From Sipunculus nudus (Eukaryota; Annelida; Sipuncula; Golfingiida; Sipunculidae): a stretch of DNA of 64,000 bases. Both the position numbers and the translations under genes were made by a program. This document shows, one piece after another, positions 11,940 through 23,530 of the stretch. Where the stretch lies: assembly GCA_026874595.1 (NCBI GenBank), contig CM049316.1:62543176-62607175 (forward strand). The letters run 5' to 3'. Positions within the stretch are counted from its first letter, which is position 1, and each line of letters begins with the position of its first letter. The notes beneath the pieces are model-generated. The model did no database searches. It saw only the letters and a list, made by a program, of their open reading frames with translations, and was not told the origin of the DNA.

Positions 11940-13082
11940 GTATCCGCCAAAACGAAGTTTTGCGGATACTATGTTTTTGACCGAGTTCCTCCGCCGCGGA
12001 GACTAATGGACCGATTTTTCCCAAACTTGCACCTATTATCGGGACACATGTGAACTGGTGCCTAACCAATTTGCATTGACCTCTGACCTTTCCTCTCTAT
12101 CCAGTGTCCATTTGTGGGTCTGTTTCCACTCATAAACCCTCATATCTTGGGAACCGTTTGACCGATCAGGAAATAAAATTGATACAAATGTAGCCCTTGG
12201 ATTGGTATAACATACACAAAAAATGGTGGCGCCACCTGTAACCATGTTTGCACAGTGTCCATCTGTTCATCTGCCTTGGGTTAAAATCACTCATATCTCT
12301 GCAGTGAATTGACTAATTCACCTGAAATTCGTCATGTGTATACATCCAGGATAGCTTTCTTGATTTTATGACAGGTGGCGCCACCTACATTCACATTCAC
12401 GCTGATGACATCCAAGCTTATATCTCGGGAACCGTTTGACCGATCAGGAAATAAAATTTATACAAATGTAGCCCTTTGATAGCTCTGTAACATACACAAA
12501 AAATGGTGGCGCCACCTGTAACAATGTTTGCACAGCGTCTGTCTGTTAGTCTGCTGTGGCCTAAAATTACTCATTTCTCTGTAGTGGTTCGACATAACTG
12601 CCTAAAATTTTGCAGGTTTATACATCGTGGACAGCTTTCTTGATTTTATGACAGGTGGCGCCACCTACATTCTAGTTGACGCTGGACACATCCAAGCTCA
12701 TATCTCAGGAACCATTTGACCGATTGGGCCAAAATTGTGCATGTGTTTAGATCTCACATAGGTCTTTATCATACACAAAACTGGAGGAGTTACCTGCAAA
12801 GATTTTTGCACAGTGTTTGTCTGTTTGTCTGCCATGGGCAAAAATTGCTCATATACATGTAGTGGTTTGACTTTTCTGCCTAAAATTTTGCAGGTGTATA
12901 CAACTTGGACAGCTTTCTGGATTTGTGGTAGGTGGCACAACCTACATACACATTTAGGCTGCAGACATCCATGCTAATATGCAACATACCTCACTCTATT
13001 TCCCCTTGCCACTCAATCCATGCCTCACTATCCGATTTTGGCAGATACATGTAGTCACTTGTCGGTTACCCGTATTCTAGTT
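11940..13082 (+). mobile_element. HINE-like element, family 4 copy 1 (nested)
   Basis: The 5' hairpin has arms GTATCCGCCAAAAC and GTTTTGCGGATAC around a 3-nt loop (11940-11969). The first arm recurs inverted as TTTTGGCAGATAC at 13036-13048, followed by an imperfect 3' hairpin and the end TATTCTAGTT. Internal GGTGGCGCCACCT palindromes recur four times. It lies within a T-run of a family 1 tandem unit with no visible target duplication, as expected for T-T insertion. A second copy is at 42602-44391. Confidence 0.75.
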
Positions 13083-13750
13083 TCAAAAGTTTACACATTT
13101 TCCTCTATTTTTGAGATATATAAATACAGACTAAATCTTGGCCTGTTGGTTAATCTGTTTGATGCTTCAGTTGAATGGGTATATACTACCATTCTGGTGA
13201 TAAAATTTCCTTTTGCGAATCTCTTCCCAGTCAGCTGAGCATCATGACCCATGGGTCACTTGTTATAAAGTGATATTAAGTATTACACAGTTTACAACCG
13301 CAGGATGCCCCTTTACAGTACGATAACTCTATTTTGAATGCTCTAAGGGACTCTGCATTTTTATAGTCTATCAGAAAAGAATACCAAAATGTTTTAGCGA
13401 GTGGGTTCCATATGAACACTATTTGTTACCAGCACTGCCGGTCCATAGCCAGCTAGTCTGGTGACACAACCAGAAATAGGTGAAGTGGAGTACTGTTTAA
13501 GATACACTGGACTTAGATTATGAATTACTTTGAAAATCTTTACGCAGAAAGTCATAGGTTACTCGGAACTCCTGCGTTGGACATTAGATGTCAAATAAAT
13601 GGTTAAAGCCTGGGGACAAATCCTGTACAAACAGGAGAGTGACTAATGGGATTCATATTCACAGAAATATACAAAACTGTGTAATTACATGACATAAAAA
13701 CACAGCCTATGATCTTCCCCACCAAACACAATAAAAAAAGTGTTTGTGCA

Positions 13751-13771
13751 CCCGGGGGGGGGGGGGGGGGG
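13751..13771. repeat. Poly-G tract
   Basis: About 19 consecutive G after CCC. Together with a (TA)n run at about 13922-13946 it lies in the right-hand part of the hAT-like element. Confidence 0.9.
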
Positions 13772-14061
13772 TAGCTAAAGGCACAAAGAAGATCCAGATT
13801 TTGGTAGTCTTGATTAGATAGATTTTGATCATTAAAATCAACTGGTCTGATTATCTATTTAATATCAAGCTTAAGCTGCTTAAGTGCATAGCATAGTAAA
13901 TATGTTGTATGTTAAAATACAAATATATATATATATATTTATATATTTAGAAATGGAAAGAAAAATAAACGTATCGTCAATACGTATCGGTATCGAATTA
14001 ACTGTATCACAATAGTTATTGTATCGGAAGAGGCGGACCGATACCCAGCCCTAATCACTTG

Positions 14062-14661
14062 CTTCTCATTTTTCCTGGGACAATTGAGAATTCGGGTTTT
14101 TCCTGGAAGAATGCGAATTCTCATTTTCCCAGCTAGTTATTTTCTGACAACTTATTATCAAGAATCTGTCCTAGTTATTTTTATAATAATAATACAAAAA
14201 AAAGATGAAACTTGTTATTCATAATTTATTTTATTAGAGTGTGTATATATTTAGTCTTATAACTACTTCAACAATTCAGAATGTGAAAGAAATAAAATCA
14301 AAGTTTCTTTCTGAAAAAGAAGAAAGAAAACATAAATAAATAAAAAAAATTAGAGTTAAAAATTGCCATGAATGCTTCCTGTTTTTCCCAGGATAAATGA
14401 GAATTCTCATTTTTCCCAGATTTAAATTTCAAAACTGAATTCCAGTCTTTCCCGGGAAATATGAGAATTCTGAATTTTCCTTGGACAGATTGGTATTCTC
14501 ATTTTTCCTGGCAAGAATGAGAATTCTCATTTTTCCCGGGAAGAACAGGACTCCTTTCAAATCATCTCTTGATTCTCATTTTTCCCAGGAAGAATGAGAA
14601 TTCTCATTTTTCCAGGGAAGATTCTGGATCTTCCTAGTTTCTCATTCTTCCCTCAACATAT
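14062..14661. repeat. Right part of repeat D: clustered GAATTCTC palindromes
   Basis: Contains many alternating copies of TTTTTCCCGGGAAGAATGAG and its complement, joined through GAGAATTCTC palindromes (for example 14398-14409, 14518-14529, 14586-14597). It ends in the inverted counterpart of the repeat start at 9130. Highly self-complementary; no coding potential. Confidence 0.8.
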
Positions 14662-17600
14662 CTATACTGGAATCCATGTTAAAAGGAAATATTTGTTGAC
14701 TCTCTTCTGCCTGAATAAAGTACTGGCCTGGTGCTAATGACACAGTCCAGCTGGACACTTCGTCTCATTGTTAGTGGTAAATAACCATATGTGGTTTTTC
14801 CGTTCTTTTCAGGGCAATTGGATTATGTCACTTAAGGATACTTGTGAAATTACACTGTGGCACTGTTGGATCATTTGGGGATTAGCTTTCTCCATTCCTC
14901 ATGCTTTCAGATTGGTAGAAACGAGGTCTTGTCCCATAATAACAATGAAAAATGAGCCCCACTAACCATAGAGGGCAGGGAATAGATGTCCCAGATCATA
15001 TTACAGAGGATTTCAGTTTCTTTTTGCTGGTTTTTAGTTTATAAATCTTTGGTGATCCAATTACTACACCCCTGGACAGGATAAAATGAAGCTCCTCATT
15101 TTCAGCATTGTATTTTGTAGGATAATTTTACTCAGGGATACATAATTCACCACAGGCTTTGGCAAAAAGTCTTGCTTATTAGATTGTTAAATAGATCAGC
15201 AGCATTGGGGTGGCAGTTGGCAATCTGAGCATGAAAATTTAGATACCATAAAAGTGATATTTCAACACTTGTAACTTTTCATTAAAGCTGTTTTCTGTAC
15301 AACCAAGAGAATTTTGCTTGTGATTCTCTAACCTTTCATTTGCTCAAAAATGATGTGCTATTACAGGTTCTTTTGATTGCCCTTTATAGAATTTCCACCA
15401 AAATTCTCAGTACATTTGGAAGCAGGATGTATTCCAATCTTAGTGCTTCATGTCAGTTTGATTAATTACAAAATTTGTTAATATAAGGACTTCAGTAAAA
15501 TTTTATGGAGTGTTGGGTCCTCGAGGAAAAAAAGAGTTATTGAAATTGTGGAGATATCCTGGATCCAAGGATGGGTGAGGGTTATTTGTTTGAAAGATAT
15601 ATGGAATGTCTGTAGAGGTAGAGGACACTATATATATAAAATGAGGATGAAGGTAATGATATGATAAAAATGATATGTAATTTAAAATTTAGCATACTTA
15701 TAACAACCTAGAATTCATAATCTGTAGTTAAGACTTTCCAGTGAGGTCAATTTCTAAGGTTAAATAGGGGTTTCTCTGTTTTGTTTGAAGGAATAGATCA
15801 GGAACAAAGCTTAATTATTAGGCCTTAAATTCTGTTCCAAATTCCAATACCTTAAAGATTGTCCTACTCTGGGGTTAACTTTTGTTTGTTTTGATAACTT
15901 TTGTTTAATTTTGACTTATTTCAAAATCTATTTGATAAGCTTCAATGAAATATTGAGTAAAAGTTGCTGCTAGCTGCAAGAAAATGTGTTGATTGACATA
16001 TTAAAGTGGCCTGAATATATAAAAATTCTTGCAGTAGCATTGACTATACACTCCGATGGAAATCTATAAATTCCCATATTTCTTTAGAAACTGGTGGATA
16101 AATGCAACTATGATATGATCCATCCAGTAATTAAGAATTGCAGAGTGAATCAGATTTAAGCATCTTTGGCATAATATTTTGGTTTATTCAGACTGTAGGA
16201 ACAAGATAGTCTTTAATCAGATTGTAGTATAGATTGATACACAAACAGAGCTTGAATAATAAAATCTTTGCTTAATTCTGAGACATTATTAGCACACTTC
16301 CAGGTCAAAGTACACACCAGCTATTTAACCTTGCGCAGGACTCAAGATTACAACAATAAATATCATATGAAAATATTTGTCATGGCAAATTTAAGTCCTG
16401 CATTCAACAATATTGATCATCTTCTGGAGTGGCATGAAAAGTATGAGTCATATGTAGTGGCAGCAGGATGTTATTTTAATCCAGACAGTTTATTGACTGT
16501 GGGAGTCAAATAACGGCAGAAAGCGATGACCTTTACTCTTATAGCTTTGATCTTTCCAATGTAATTTGGTTTTATATTCAGTCTAACATTGTAGTACATT
16601 GTAACTGCTCAGGTTTCATTTTCTGTTTACCAGCATGTAGCGTTCAGAATGATATTTATTCTATAGATGTGTAAAGTTACTTGGAGAAAAAATATAAAAA
16701 AGAAGGACAGTGTTTGGGTTTATAACCTTTGCCCTTGACATACTAGTGGAAGTCTGTCCTCTCTTTCAGTATAGATAAATGTATTACTGTGTCTTCAGAG
16801 GGGTTTCACTGCCAATTTTGTTCTATAAGTAATTTAAAGTGTGTTCTCTGTGAATTTAGGTTTGGATAAACCTTAGACATTTTTTGTACAGATAATCACT
16901 TGAATCAAGCTTCAGATCATTTGCAGACCCTATAGGCTTTCATATGGTTATAGGTCTAGTACATAATGGCTATATTTGTGTATCTAACACGGAGGTCACA
17001 GTTAGTCTCAGTCCCTATAGGAAGCAATATTACATTAGCATCAGCAGCTGATAGTATGTTTGTAACTTAAATATGAAACTATTTAGATAAATACAGTCTT
17101 CAATCTGTGTCTTCTTATTTTCTGTATTTTGTTAACCTGTTTATAAAAATAATCGTAAGGCCTTCTTACTCTGATGAAGAAATTTCTGCTTGTGCCAATC
17201 AGGATATGTTTAGTTGAAAAGAATCTGATTCAAAATCTGGATAGATGTGAGTTAATTATGTACACTTCATCATAAAATAATTAACATTGTAGTAAAATAG
17301 TTAGGATGCTACACTTATTTATGATGATATCATTGGATATTTTTTTTCCCATCCTGATGCCTTAATATTGTGCAATATGGTCCTTGCTTTAAGAGCGTGC
17401 CTTCTTTGCTGAAGTTAATTGGCTTCATATTCACATTGTTAAAATTTCGCAATTTCCACTTTTTAGCATTTCACAAAGGTACTATTTTAGCAATCTTGCC
17501 ATATTAAAAACCCATATAAAGTTATCAATTATTATATGAATTAATTATATTGAATAATATGCGCAAATTCTTAATAATTTGACAGAAACCCAAGGTAACT

Positions 17601-19336
17601 TATCAAACAGTATTGTTCATTAATGGCGCATATATCATTTGAAAGATCTGATATCATTTATATCAAAATAGCTATTTTTGAACATACAAGATTTATCATT
17701 ATTATTTATATCAAATATGATCACTGTTCTACTTGCCTTCCACAATGGGGCCTCTCAGTCATGAAGGTTTTATTTTCGCATCAATGACCCTTTCACATAT
17801 TCGCAAATTTGAAACCCTCAGGAACAATAAGGCAAGCACAGTAAGTGCTGGTAATTATAGGCTGGCACTTGTAGCTTGCACAACCTTCTGGAATTAGGAA
17901 GTCTAGTAAAGTATGGATAATGAGAAAACTCCTTTGGCTCCTAGCTGTCTTGGGAATCAGTTAATAGTACCTTTTCCATTTAGGAAAAAGCTGAGGAAAA
18001 TGCATAAAAAAGAAAGAGTTACCAGAAAGGTATTTGGTTGGCTCTAAAGATTAAATGGTGAGTTAATTTGCTGTGTTTGTCTCATGTCCAAATAGTGCAT
18101 TTCTGTGAGACCATAGATTGTGGAAACTGTGGTACAATATAAATTATTTTGCATGCATATGATTCACAGAATTAGTATTTTAGTTTCAACATGTTCAATA
18201 CAACTATATACTGCTTACTGCAGGAACTTATATATATGTCAAATAGTAAATATGTTGGAATCATGATTCTGGAATTTCCAAAGTTTATTAGGAATAACAG
18301 TGGTTAGATAAGGCCAACACATAGATTAGCTGCCCAAAGACTTCTATTATAAAACAATGTTTAAAGTTAGACTGAAAATCTTGAGAGGAATAAAAAAGAG
18401 GAATAAAAAATGAATAATTTTTTACTCTATTACCACGTACGTACTGCAGAAATTCAGTCATCTAAGACTGTGAAATTCAAATAAAATATGAACATACCAG
18501 ATGGTGCATTACAAGTCAGGGTCATTAGTTAATTGAACAGTGTCTGTCACAAATGAAGTATTAATACTTGTAGAAAAAGGCTGATAGAAATTAAAAAAGA
18601 CTAATTTATTGATTTACTGTCAGTTTGGGGTGTCTTGCACATTATTCTGGTCCTTATCATCTTCCAGGGTATAATCAGTAAGAAGCAAAATGTGTGATAC
18701 CATGAAACTACTGCTGCAGGTTTTGCTTTGAATATCAAGTACTTTATTTCCATGCATTAACATTTCTTAGGATTTATGGAGATCCAGGGTGTCTTCAGTA
18801 CAAGATATGAAACAAGAGGTTAGAATTTCTCAAGCATAAAACCTTTTTTATTCTTATGATTATTGTTGCTGAATTAGTTCAAATATTTTTACTTTATATG
18901 ATACATAATAAGGAGTATTTCTTATGCATGTGAATATATTTCCTGAGATTTTTGTCAAAATTGTAGGATTGGATTTCTGTAATACATAACATTTATTTCT
19001 TTAAATCAAAGGGTTCTTTATGGTTCCTTGAAATTTTTGTGAGCTTGAAGGGAGGATTTGAGAGTATTCTGTTTTTCTTTGTAAGTGTTAAGTATCCAGG
19101 GGTATTTCTTTTTATGTAGTTTTTAACTTCAGTTTCATTTCTTTGTCACATGGGCCAGTTTTGAATGATAACCATTGTACCATTGTTCTTCCTATAGTTA
19201 TTAACTCCTTTGCAATAAATTTCTCTGTGATGACTTTTTCTGAAGATTTTCCATATTTAACATATAGATCACATTACAAAATTTGGATACAGGTCATATT
19301 CTCCCAAATGTATTCAAGTTAGTGAATCTATCTTAA
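14662..19336. other. 4.7 kb noncoding DNA, no gene seen
   Basis: AT-rich sequence without a recognised repeat or splice-bounded frame. Short frames at 14768-14965 and 16268-16513 show no family resemblance. It is consistent with an intron or intergenic DNA. Confidence 0.45.
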
Positions 19337-19570
19337 TTAGCTTAAAGAAGATTTGATTTCATCAATATTCATGAGTAATTCTTCAATGGTATTCATTTTA
19401 TTATCAGACTTGTGAAATGTAGATCCAGGTAACTTGTGCCTGGCCAGCCCTGCCTGAAATAGGAGAAGATCTGTATTGTTCATTAAAGTACATCCTCCTG
19501 TAATGGTAACCCAGATGCTGGTGCTCAAAGGTAGTGGGTTTATCGTCTGATATCACCGACGATGTCAGTC
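19337..19570 (-). other. Open frames downstream of small CDS
   Basis: After the stop of the 54-codon frame, the other two - strand frames stay open in succession (to 19404 and to 19337), the last ending in HKSDNKMNTIEELLMNIDEI. This may mean that the exon is read in another frame after alternative splicing, or that a coding copy has frameshifted. A - strand AATAAA lies at 19402-19397 and could end a short transcript. None of the frames resembles a family I know. Confidence 0.25.
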
Positions 19571-19735
19571 TCATATGTAGCAACAGCTTGTCACCCCAAA
19601 CGTCGATTTTAGATGAACTGGAGACGATGGGGTGACAGTACAAGCTATTGGGTTCGCATCAATTCTAGTATGTGCAGATGTGCACGCCATTTCTGACACT
19701 ACTTTTTCATTTTCATCTACTTCTCGAACTGCCAT
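19571..19735 (-). CDS. Candidate small protein / first coding exon (54 codons)
   Basis: The ATG at 19735-19733 sits four bases into an exon that begins after TTAACTCAG, in a strong initiation context (GAAAATGGC). It opens a hydrophilic frame starting MAVREVDENEKVVSEMAC and ends at TGA 19573-19571. It has no signal peptide or membrane segment and matches no family I recognise. Its 5' side has what a real gene should have: a short intron and an ETS-type promoter site. It could be a true micro-protein, the first coding exon of a longer spliced gene extending to lower coordinates, or a retained leader. No convincing donor is seen before the stop; GGG|GTGACA near 19592 is the best and is weak. It is transcribed opposite to the KIAA0513-like gene. 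Confidence 0.4.
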   Translation of the reverse strand: MAVREVDENEKVVSEMACTSAHTRIDANPIACTVTPSSPVHLKSTFGVTSCCYI

Positions 19736-19739
19736 TTTC

Positions 19740-19810
19740 CTGAGTTAAGACAAAAAGTAATGTTATTATGTTGGGGAAAATAATAATTATTATATCCACG
19801 GTTTACTTAC
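19740..19810 (-). other. Predicted 71-bp intron in 5'UTR
   Basis: On the - strand the donor is CAC|GTAAGT (19810-19805) and the acceptor TTAACTCAG (ending 19740), preceded by a T-rich stretch. Both fit metazoan consensus. The length is short but feasible. Confidence 0.45.
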
Positions 19811-19890
19811 GTGTATTCGTGCAGCAGTTTTTAATACCGAGGCTGGTTTTACTCGAAAAACTCGTCTCCACATCTGTCAGCGGGAGAATC
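19811..19890 (-). other. Predicted 5'UTR exon (approximate 5' end)
   Basis: - strand segment between the ETS-type site and the donor at 19810. It is richer in CpG than the flanking DNA and has no ATG before the intron. The transcription start is inferred only from its distance to the ETS site. Confidence 0.35.
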
Positions 19891-19920
19891 ATAACTTCCG
19901 GTAGGGGATTTCCAAACAGC
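19891..19920 (-). promoter_or_regulatory. Candidate TATA-less promoter with ETS-type site
   Basis: ACCGGAAGT on the - strand (complement of ACTTCCGGT, 19894-19902) is the consensus of GABP/ETS factors, which mark many TATA-less animal housekeeping promoters close to the start site. It lies 80-90 bp upstream of the predicted donor. The inverted-repeat block begins directly behind it. Confidence 0.35.
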
Positions 19921-20634
19921 TATGTGTAAAACTCGGAAGTCCGAAGTCGGAAGCAAGGATTTTTTTAAATAAAGCAATGTTCGAAGCATAATTAAAATGA
20001 TACTACATCAATAGAAAGTACCATTTTATTTTTATTGATAGAATAAGGTCTTTTCTATCATTATGTAAAAAATCAAAGTTATCCATCCGAAGTTATAGAC
20101 TATTTCTTGCTCGGTAATGCCCGGTTATGGTCCAAATAACATGTGTAAAACAAGCCAGTAATGGCTAATGCACTGGTCATCATGTCGTCAGCAAACGTGT
20201 CAAGCATTTTCAGTTTCTTCAATATCACATATTTTTCATAAACTCTGTTTTGTAACATTAATTATGCTGTTTTTTATAATATATTATATTGATATTTTAT
20301 TTCATTTTGTAAAACAAGATTATATAATTACTCATCAATATTTTCGCTGTTACCGTATTTTTTGTTTGTGGAAACATGAAAAAAAAATAAAGATTTGATA
20401 ATATTTAAAAAATTACAGATAATTTGACAGAACCACAAAACGTCCAGTAAATGTTTTAACAAGGGTGTTTCGAACAAAATATTTTATTTATCATGTATCA
20501 ATTGAAAAACCTTTTCCTCTTCCATTGACCAAAAAATTTAATAATGATTATGAATCTCTTAAACTCTTATCTATTGTGTAATACTTTTTATGCCAAATTA
20601 TATTTTACATTTCATGGTCAGGTTGCACACATTT

Positions 20635-20657
20635 ATATATATATGTATGTATGTATG

Positions 20658-20706
<49 letters not shown>
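20635..20706. repeat. (TA)n/(TATG)n microsatellite
   Basis: Mixed TATG and TA repeats about 70 bp long. The frame rich in Ile-Tyr across it is a repeat artefact. A shorter (AT)n run lies at about 21097-21113. Confidence 0.95.
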
Positions 20707-20709
<3 letters not shown>

Positions 20710-22359
20710 TCACATTGCAATGTGATATTTTCCCCTATATGTACCTGCTGTAAATGGAACCTGTTTCAATTCATGTTTTGAAATTTTGCCAAAATAGCAT
20801 AATATACATGATGCTTTACAAAAATTTGTTTGCTACTGATTTCATCAGACGTATCCTGCAAAATTAAAAATAAACACAAACATTAACAATACCTTGACAG
20901 AAAAAAATACACAATGCATGTGTAAATAGATATGATCCCGATTGTAACATTTTACAATCATATAAAAAACAATAGTTTATGTTTTTGCTGAACGATTCAA
21001 TATATAATCGATATTTTTTATGCAGTTAGGTACAATATTCATCAAATTAATGTTCTGAAAATTTGCAAAACCACAGGACACAAACATTTATACTTTATAT
21101 ATATATATATATTTGTAAAATACGTCAACTAAAAAAATCAATAAAACATCAAACAAAACATTTTGCATAGCCAAAAAAAGTTCATTAAATGTTTAAAATA
21201 ATTTGTTACAGAGAAAATGTTATAGATATAAAAAATTCTGTTTATTTATAGAACCTGATACCAGCAACTATTAAGTCTGGAGAATAGGGGGTCCGAAAGC
21301 GCACGGTACTTCTGTATCGAGAATTTCGATTATAATCCGGTTAATTTTGTTTCTGAGCATAAAAATATAAGAATCAAATAAAAATAGTAAGTATACACGG
21401 AATATTCAGATGCATATATTTTTATATAAAGATAAAAAATTACTATACAGCAAAAGTAGAATGGGAATAATTAATATTTGTAATTGAAATATTTATCTTA
21501 GCGGTAAATATCTAACTTGATTTATCAATCCGGTTTGGTTCCATTATTGCATGGTGTCATCATTTTTATGTGGAATTTCAAGGAATGAATCATAAAGATG
21601 AGCAACAGGTTCAGTAAAAATGCTTATATCCCGTAGCATCTTTAAGACACCAGCTCACCCTAGACAGACTTTTACTTGAAGCCCCAGATGTCTTATGTGT
21701 CGATAAAGATTCTATATGGTTATTTATTAAAGATTTTACATTCAAAATTGTAATTTCTTATCGAGATCCTTGTAATCGTATACAGTAATCCGAAGTTGAA
21801 GGGAGCACATTCTGTTTACATGCCCTTATCATGCACATATTATAACGTATGAGAGTGAAATCAGTTGCAAATATACTTTAAAATATTATTAAATATCCAT
21901 TTATTTGAAGTTGAAATGTGATGTTGAAACATCAGGAGTGAATTTTAATATATAAATATCAAGATTGAAAAAGTTTGAAAGAAAGAGTTAAAATTTGAAA
22001 AAGAATTGATTTTAGTTTAAAAAAAAAAAATGATTTGCTTAAATATACAAATCAATAAGATTTTATAACCACACATGTATTAGTATGTTATATATTACCT
22101 GGACTGTTGTATACCTTTTCTAAGATATATTTTAACTTTTTTTTTAAATATCGTAGAACTCTAACATATTGAAGGACATTTCGTTTTGTATTTGATACAT
22201 GTATGTTTTTTCCAGCGATGACCTACTGGGATATATTGAATTTTCATATTTGTTCATCGTATGGAAAATATATTACTGTTTTTATTTTGAATGACATCGT
22301 AATTTATAACTGTATTTTTAATGCCGTATTAGGGTTTATTATACCATATTTATTATTCA

Positions 22360-22580
22360 GTGGTGCATCCATAGAGGGCGCAAGCATAGCACCGAGGAAT
22401 CCCCCCCCCCCCCCCCCATCGCAGTACCGTGTGAGTCATACACGGTCTCCCAACAGAGCTCAGCTCGGGGTGGGATCGACCTTGAAAAATCTCACGGCTC
22501 CTCGGCTGATACTCAGACTCGCGCACTGTGCTCTGCTGTCCGAGTCTGCATGTGCGCTCTCAGATCACGAAATTCGGTAA
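22360..22580. other. Locally GC-rich, CpG-containing patch with poly-C
   Basis: About 200 bp stand out from the surrounding AT-rich block: CCATAGAGGGCGCAAG near 22369, a poly-C run at about 22399-22417, then CpG-rich sequence through 22575. No RNA gene or convincing frame is seen. It might be a regulatory patch or a fragment of another element. Confidence 0.4.
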
Positions 22581-22997
22581 AATGCAAAGATTGTCATAAG
22601 ACTTTAACATATCAATTATTTTACAACGAGTACTACATTTAAATACTAGTAGTGACATTTTGCAAGTTATAAATGTATAGACGTGCATTTCATCATTGAC
22701 ATTAACATGTTACGAACTTTTGAATATTTGGACTTTCCAATTTATACCGTCATGTTATAGAAATATAAATATTAAAGCCCAACAACCTGAAGTTTGAATA
22801 CATTGTTCCAATACGTGTAGGAGTATAGTTGCGGAACAGAAAATCTTCATAATCTTTCGTTTATGTCCTCTTTACATTGCATATTTTAAAAATTTACCCC
22901 TTCCCATACCATCCCCATGTTAATATAAATAATTTTCACAAAAACATAACTCTAGGTAGGGTGAAATATATTACGTGAAAATACCATCACATATGTG

Positions 22998-23003
22998 TTT
23001 ATA

Positions 23004-23059
<56 letters not shown>
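22998..23059. repeat. (AT)n microsatellite
   Basis: About 60 bp of nearly pure TA dinucleotides, likely length-variable. The Ile-Tyr frame across it is an artefact. Confidence 0.95.
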
Positions 23060-23062
<3 letters not shown>

Positions 23063-23530
23063 TTTAAAAAATAAAAAAATTAAGAACTTATATATAGTTT
23101 TACGATTATGTATCATGTTTTGTGTTATTCACGCATTCAAAGCAGAATCATGCATAAGCAATTTTAATATATGCATGCAATTATAATTATAATGAAACTG
23201 CATTTGGGCTGTGGCTCTTAACTGACCACAAGTTAACCAGTGCGTCTCTGTGACTTCCGAGTTATACACATTGGATAACATCCCAGCACTTCTGACTGAC
23301 TTCCGAGATTGCTTCCGAGCACAAAATCGTCCATAACGTTCAGATTGAAGAATGGATAACTATTATTCTTCACAGAATGATTAAAATGATCTTATTCTAT
23401 CGGGGGAAAAAACAAAACGGTATTGAAGCGTTAGCATTTTGTATATGCTTTAAACTGCATTATTTATAAAACGATTCCTCGGTTTCCGGCGTCCGGCTTC
23501 CGACTTCCAAGTTTACATATATGACCGCGC

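Larger units (their letters stand above)
9849..13264 (+). mobile_element. HINE/pearl-like element, family 1 copy 1
   Basis: Starts with a T-run and a 5' hairpin, arms AGCTCAGCTGACT (9854-9866) and AGTCATCTGAGCT (9870-9882). The first arm recurs inverted as TCAGCTGAGC at 13231-13240. A 3' hairpin TGACCCATGGGTCA (13245-13258) and the end CTTGTT follow. Between the ends are a GTCC/GTCT tetranucleotide tract and six ~337-bp tandem units. The layout matches Helentron-associated non-autonomous elements as described for bivalve pearl elements. No Rep/helicase frame is present. It is interrupted by the family 4 element at 11940-13082. Confidence 0.75.
9215..14053. mobile_element. 4.84-kb hAT-like element with perfect 8-bp TSD
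   Basis: The left terminus TAGGGCTGTATC and right terminus GATACCCAGCCCTA are inverted repeats (first 8 bp identical), followed inward on both sides by TATCGATA-type subterminal sequence. ATCACTTG immediately precedes the left end (9207-9214) and immediately follows the right end (14054-14061). An 8-bp duplication with TAGGG-type ends is characteristic of hAT transposons. No transposase frame is present; much of the length is two later nested insertions (9849-13264). It splits repeat D, which gives the order of events. Confidence 0.85.
19921..23530. mobile_element. 3.6-kb AT-rich block between ~200-bp inverted repeats
   Basis: The left arm (19921-20125) and the complement of the right arm (about 23250-23530) share landmarks in the same order: ATGTAAA or GTGTAAAA, CGGAAGTC/CGGAAGC, GATAGAATAAG, GTTATCCAT and TGCTCGG. 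The interior is the most AT-rich part of the window and carries long TA runs. There is no coding frame. It looks like a non-autonomous foldback or MITE-like element, but no target duplication is obvious and superfamily is unknown. Confidence 0.55.

Noticed and set aside
9890-13238. Many 60-80 codon frames on both strands, including DRQTDRQT-type peptides
   Set aside because: They fall in the tandem units and (GTCC)n tract of the HINE-like elements and recur out of register; repeat shadows.
20544-20753. Frame rich in Ile-Tyr (another at 22995-23186)
   Set aside because: Translation of TA microsatellites.
22203-22580. 125-codon frame with a Pro run
   Set aside because: The Pro run is a poly-C tract and the rest has no recognised domain; only the GC-rich patch itself is noted.
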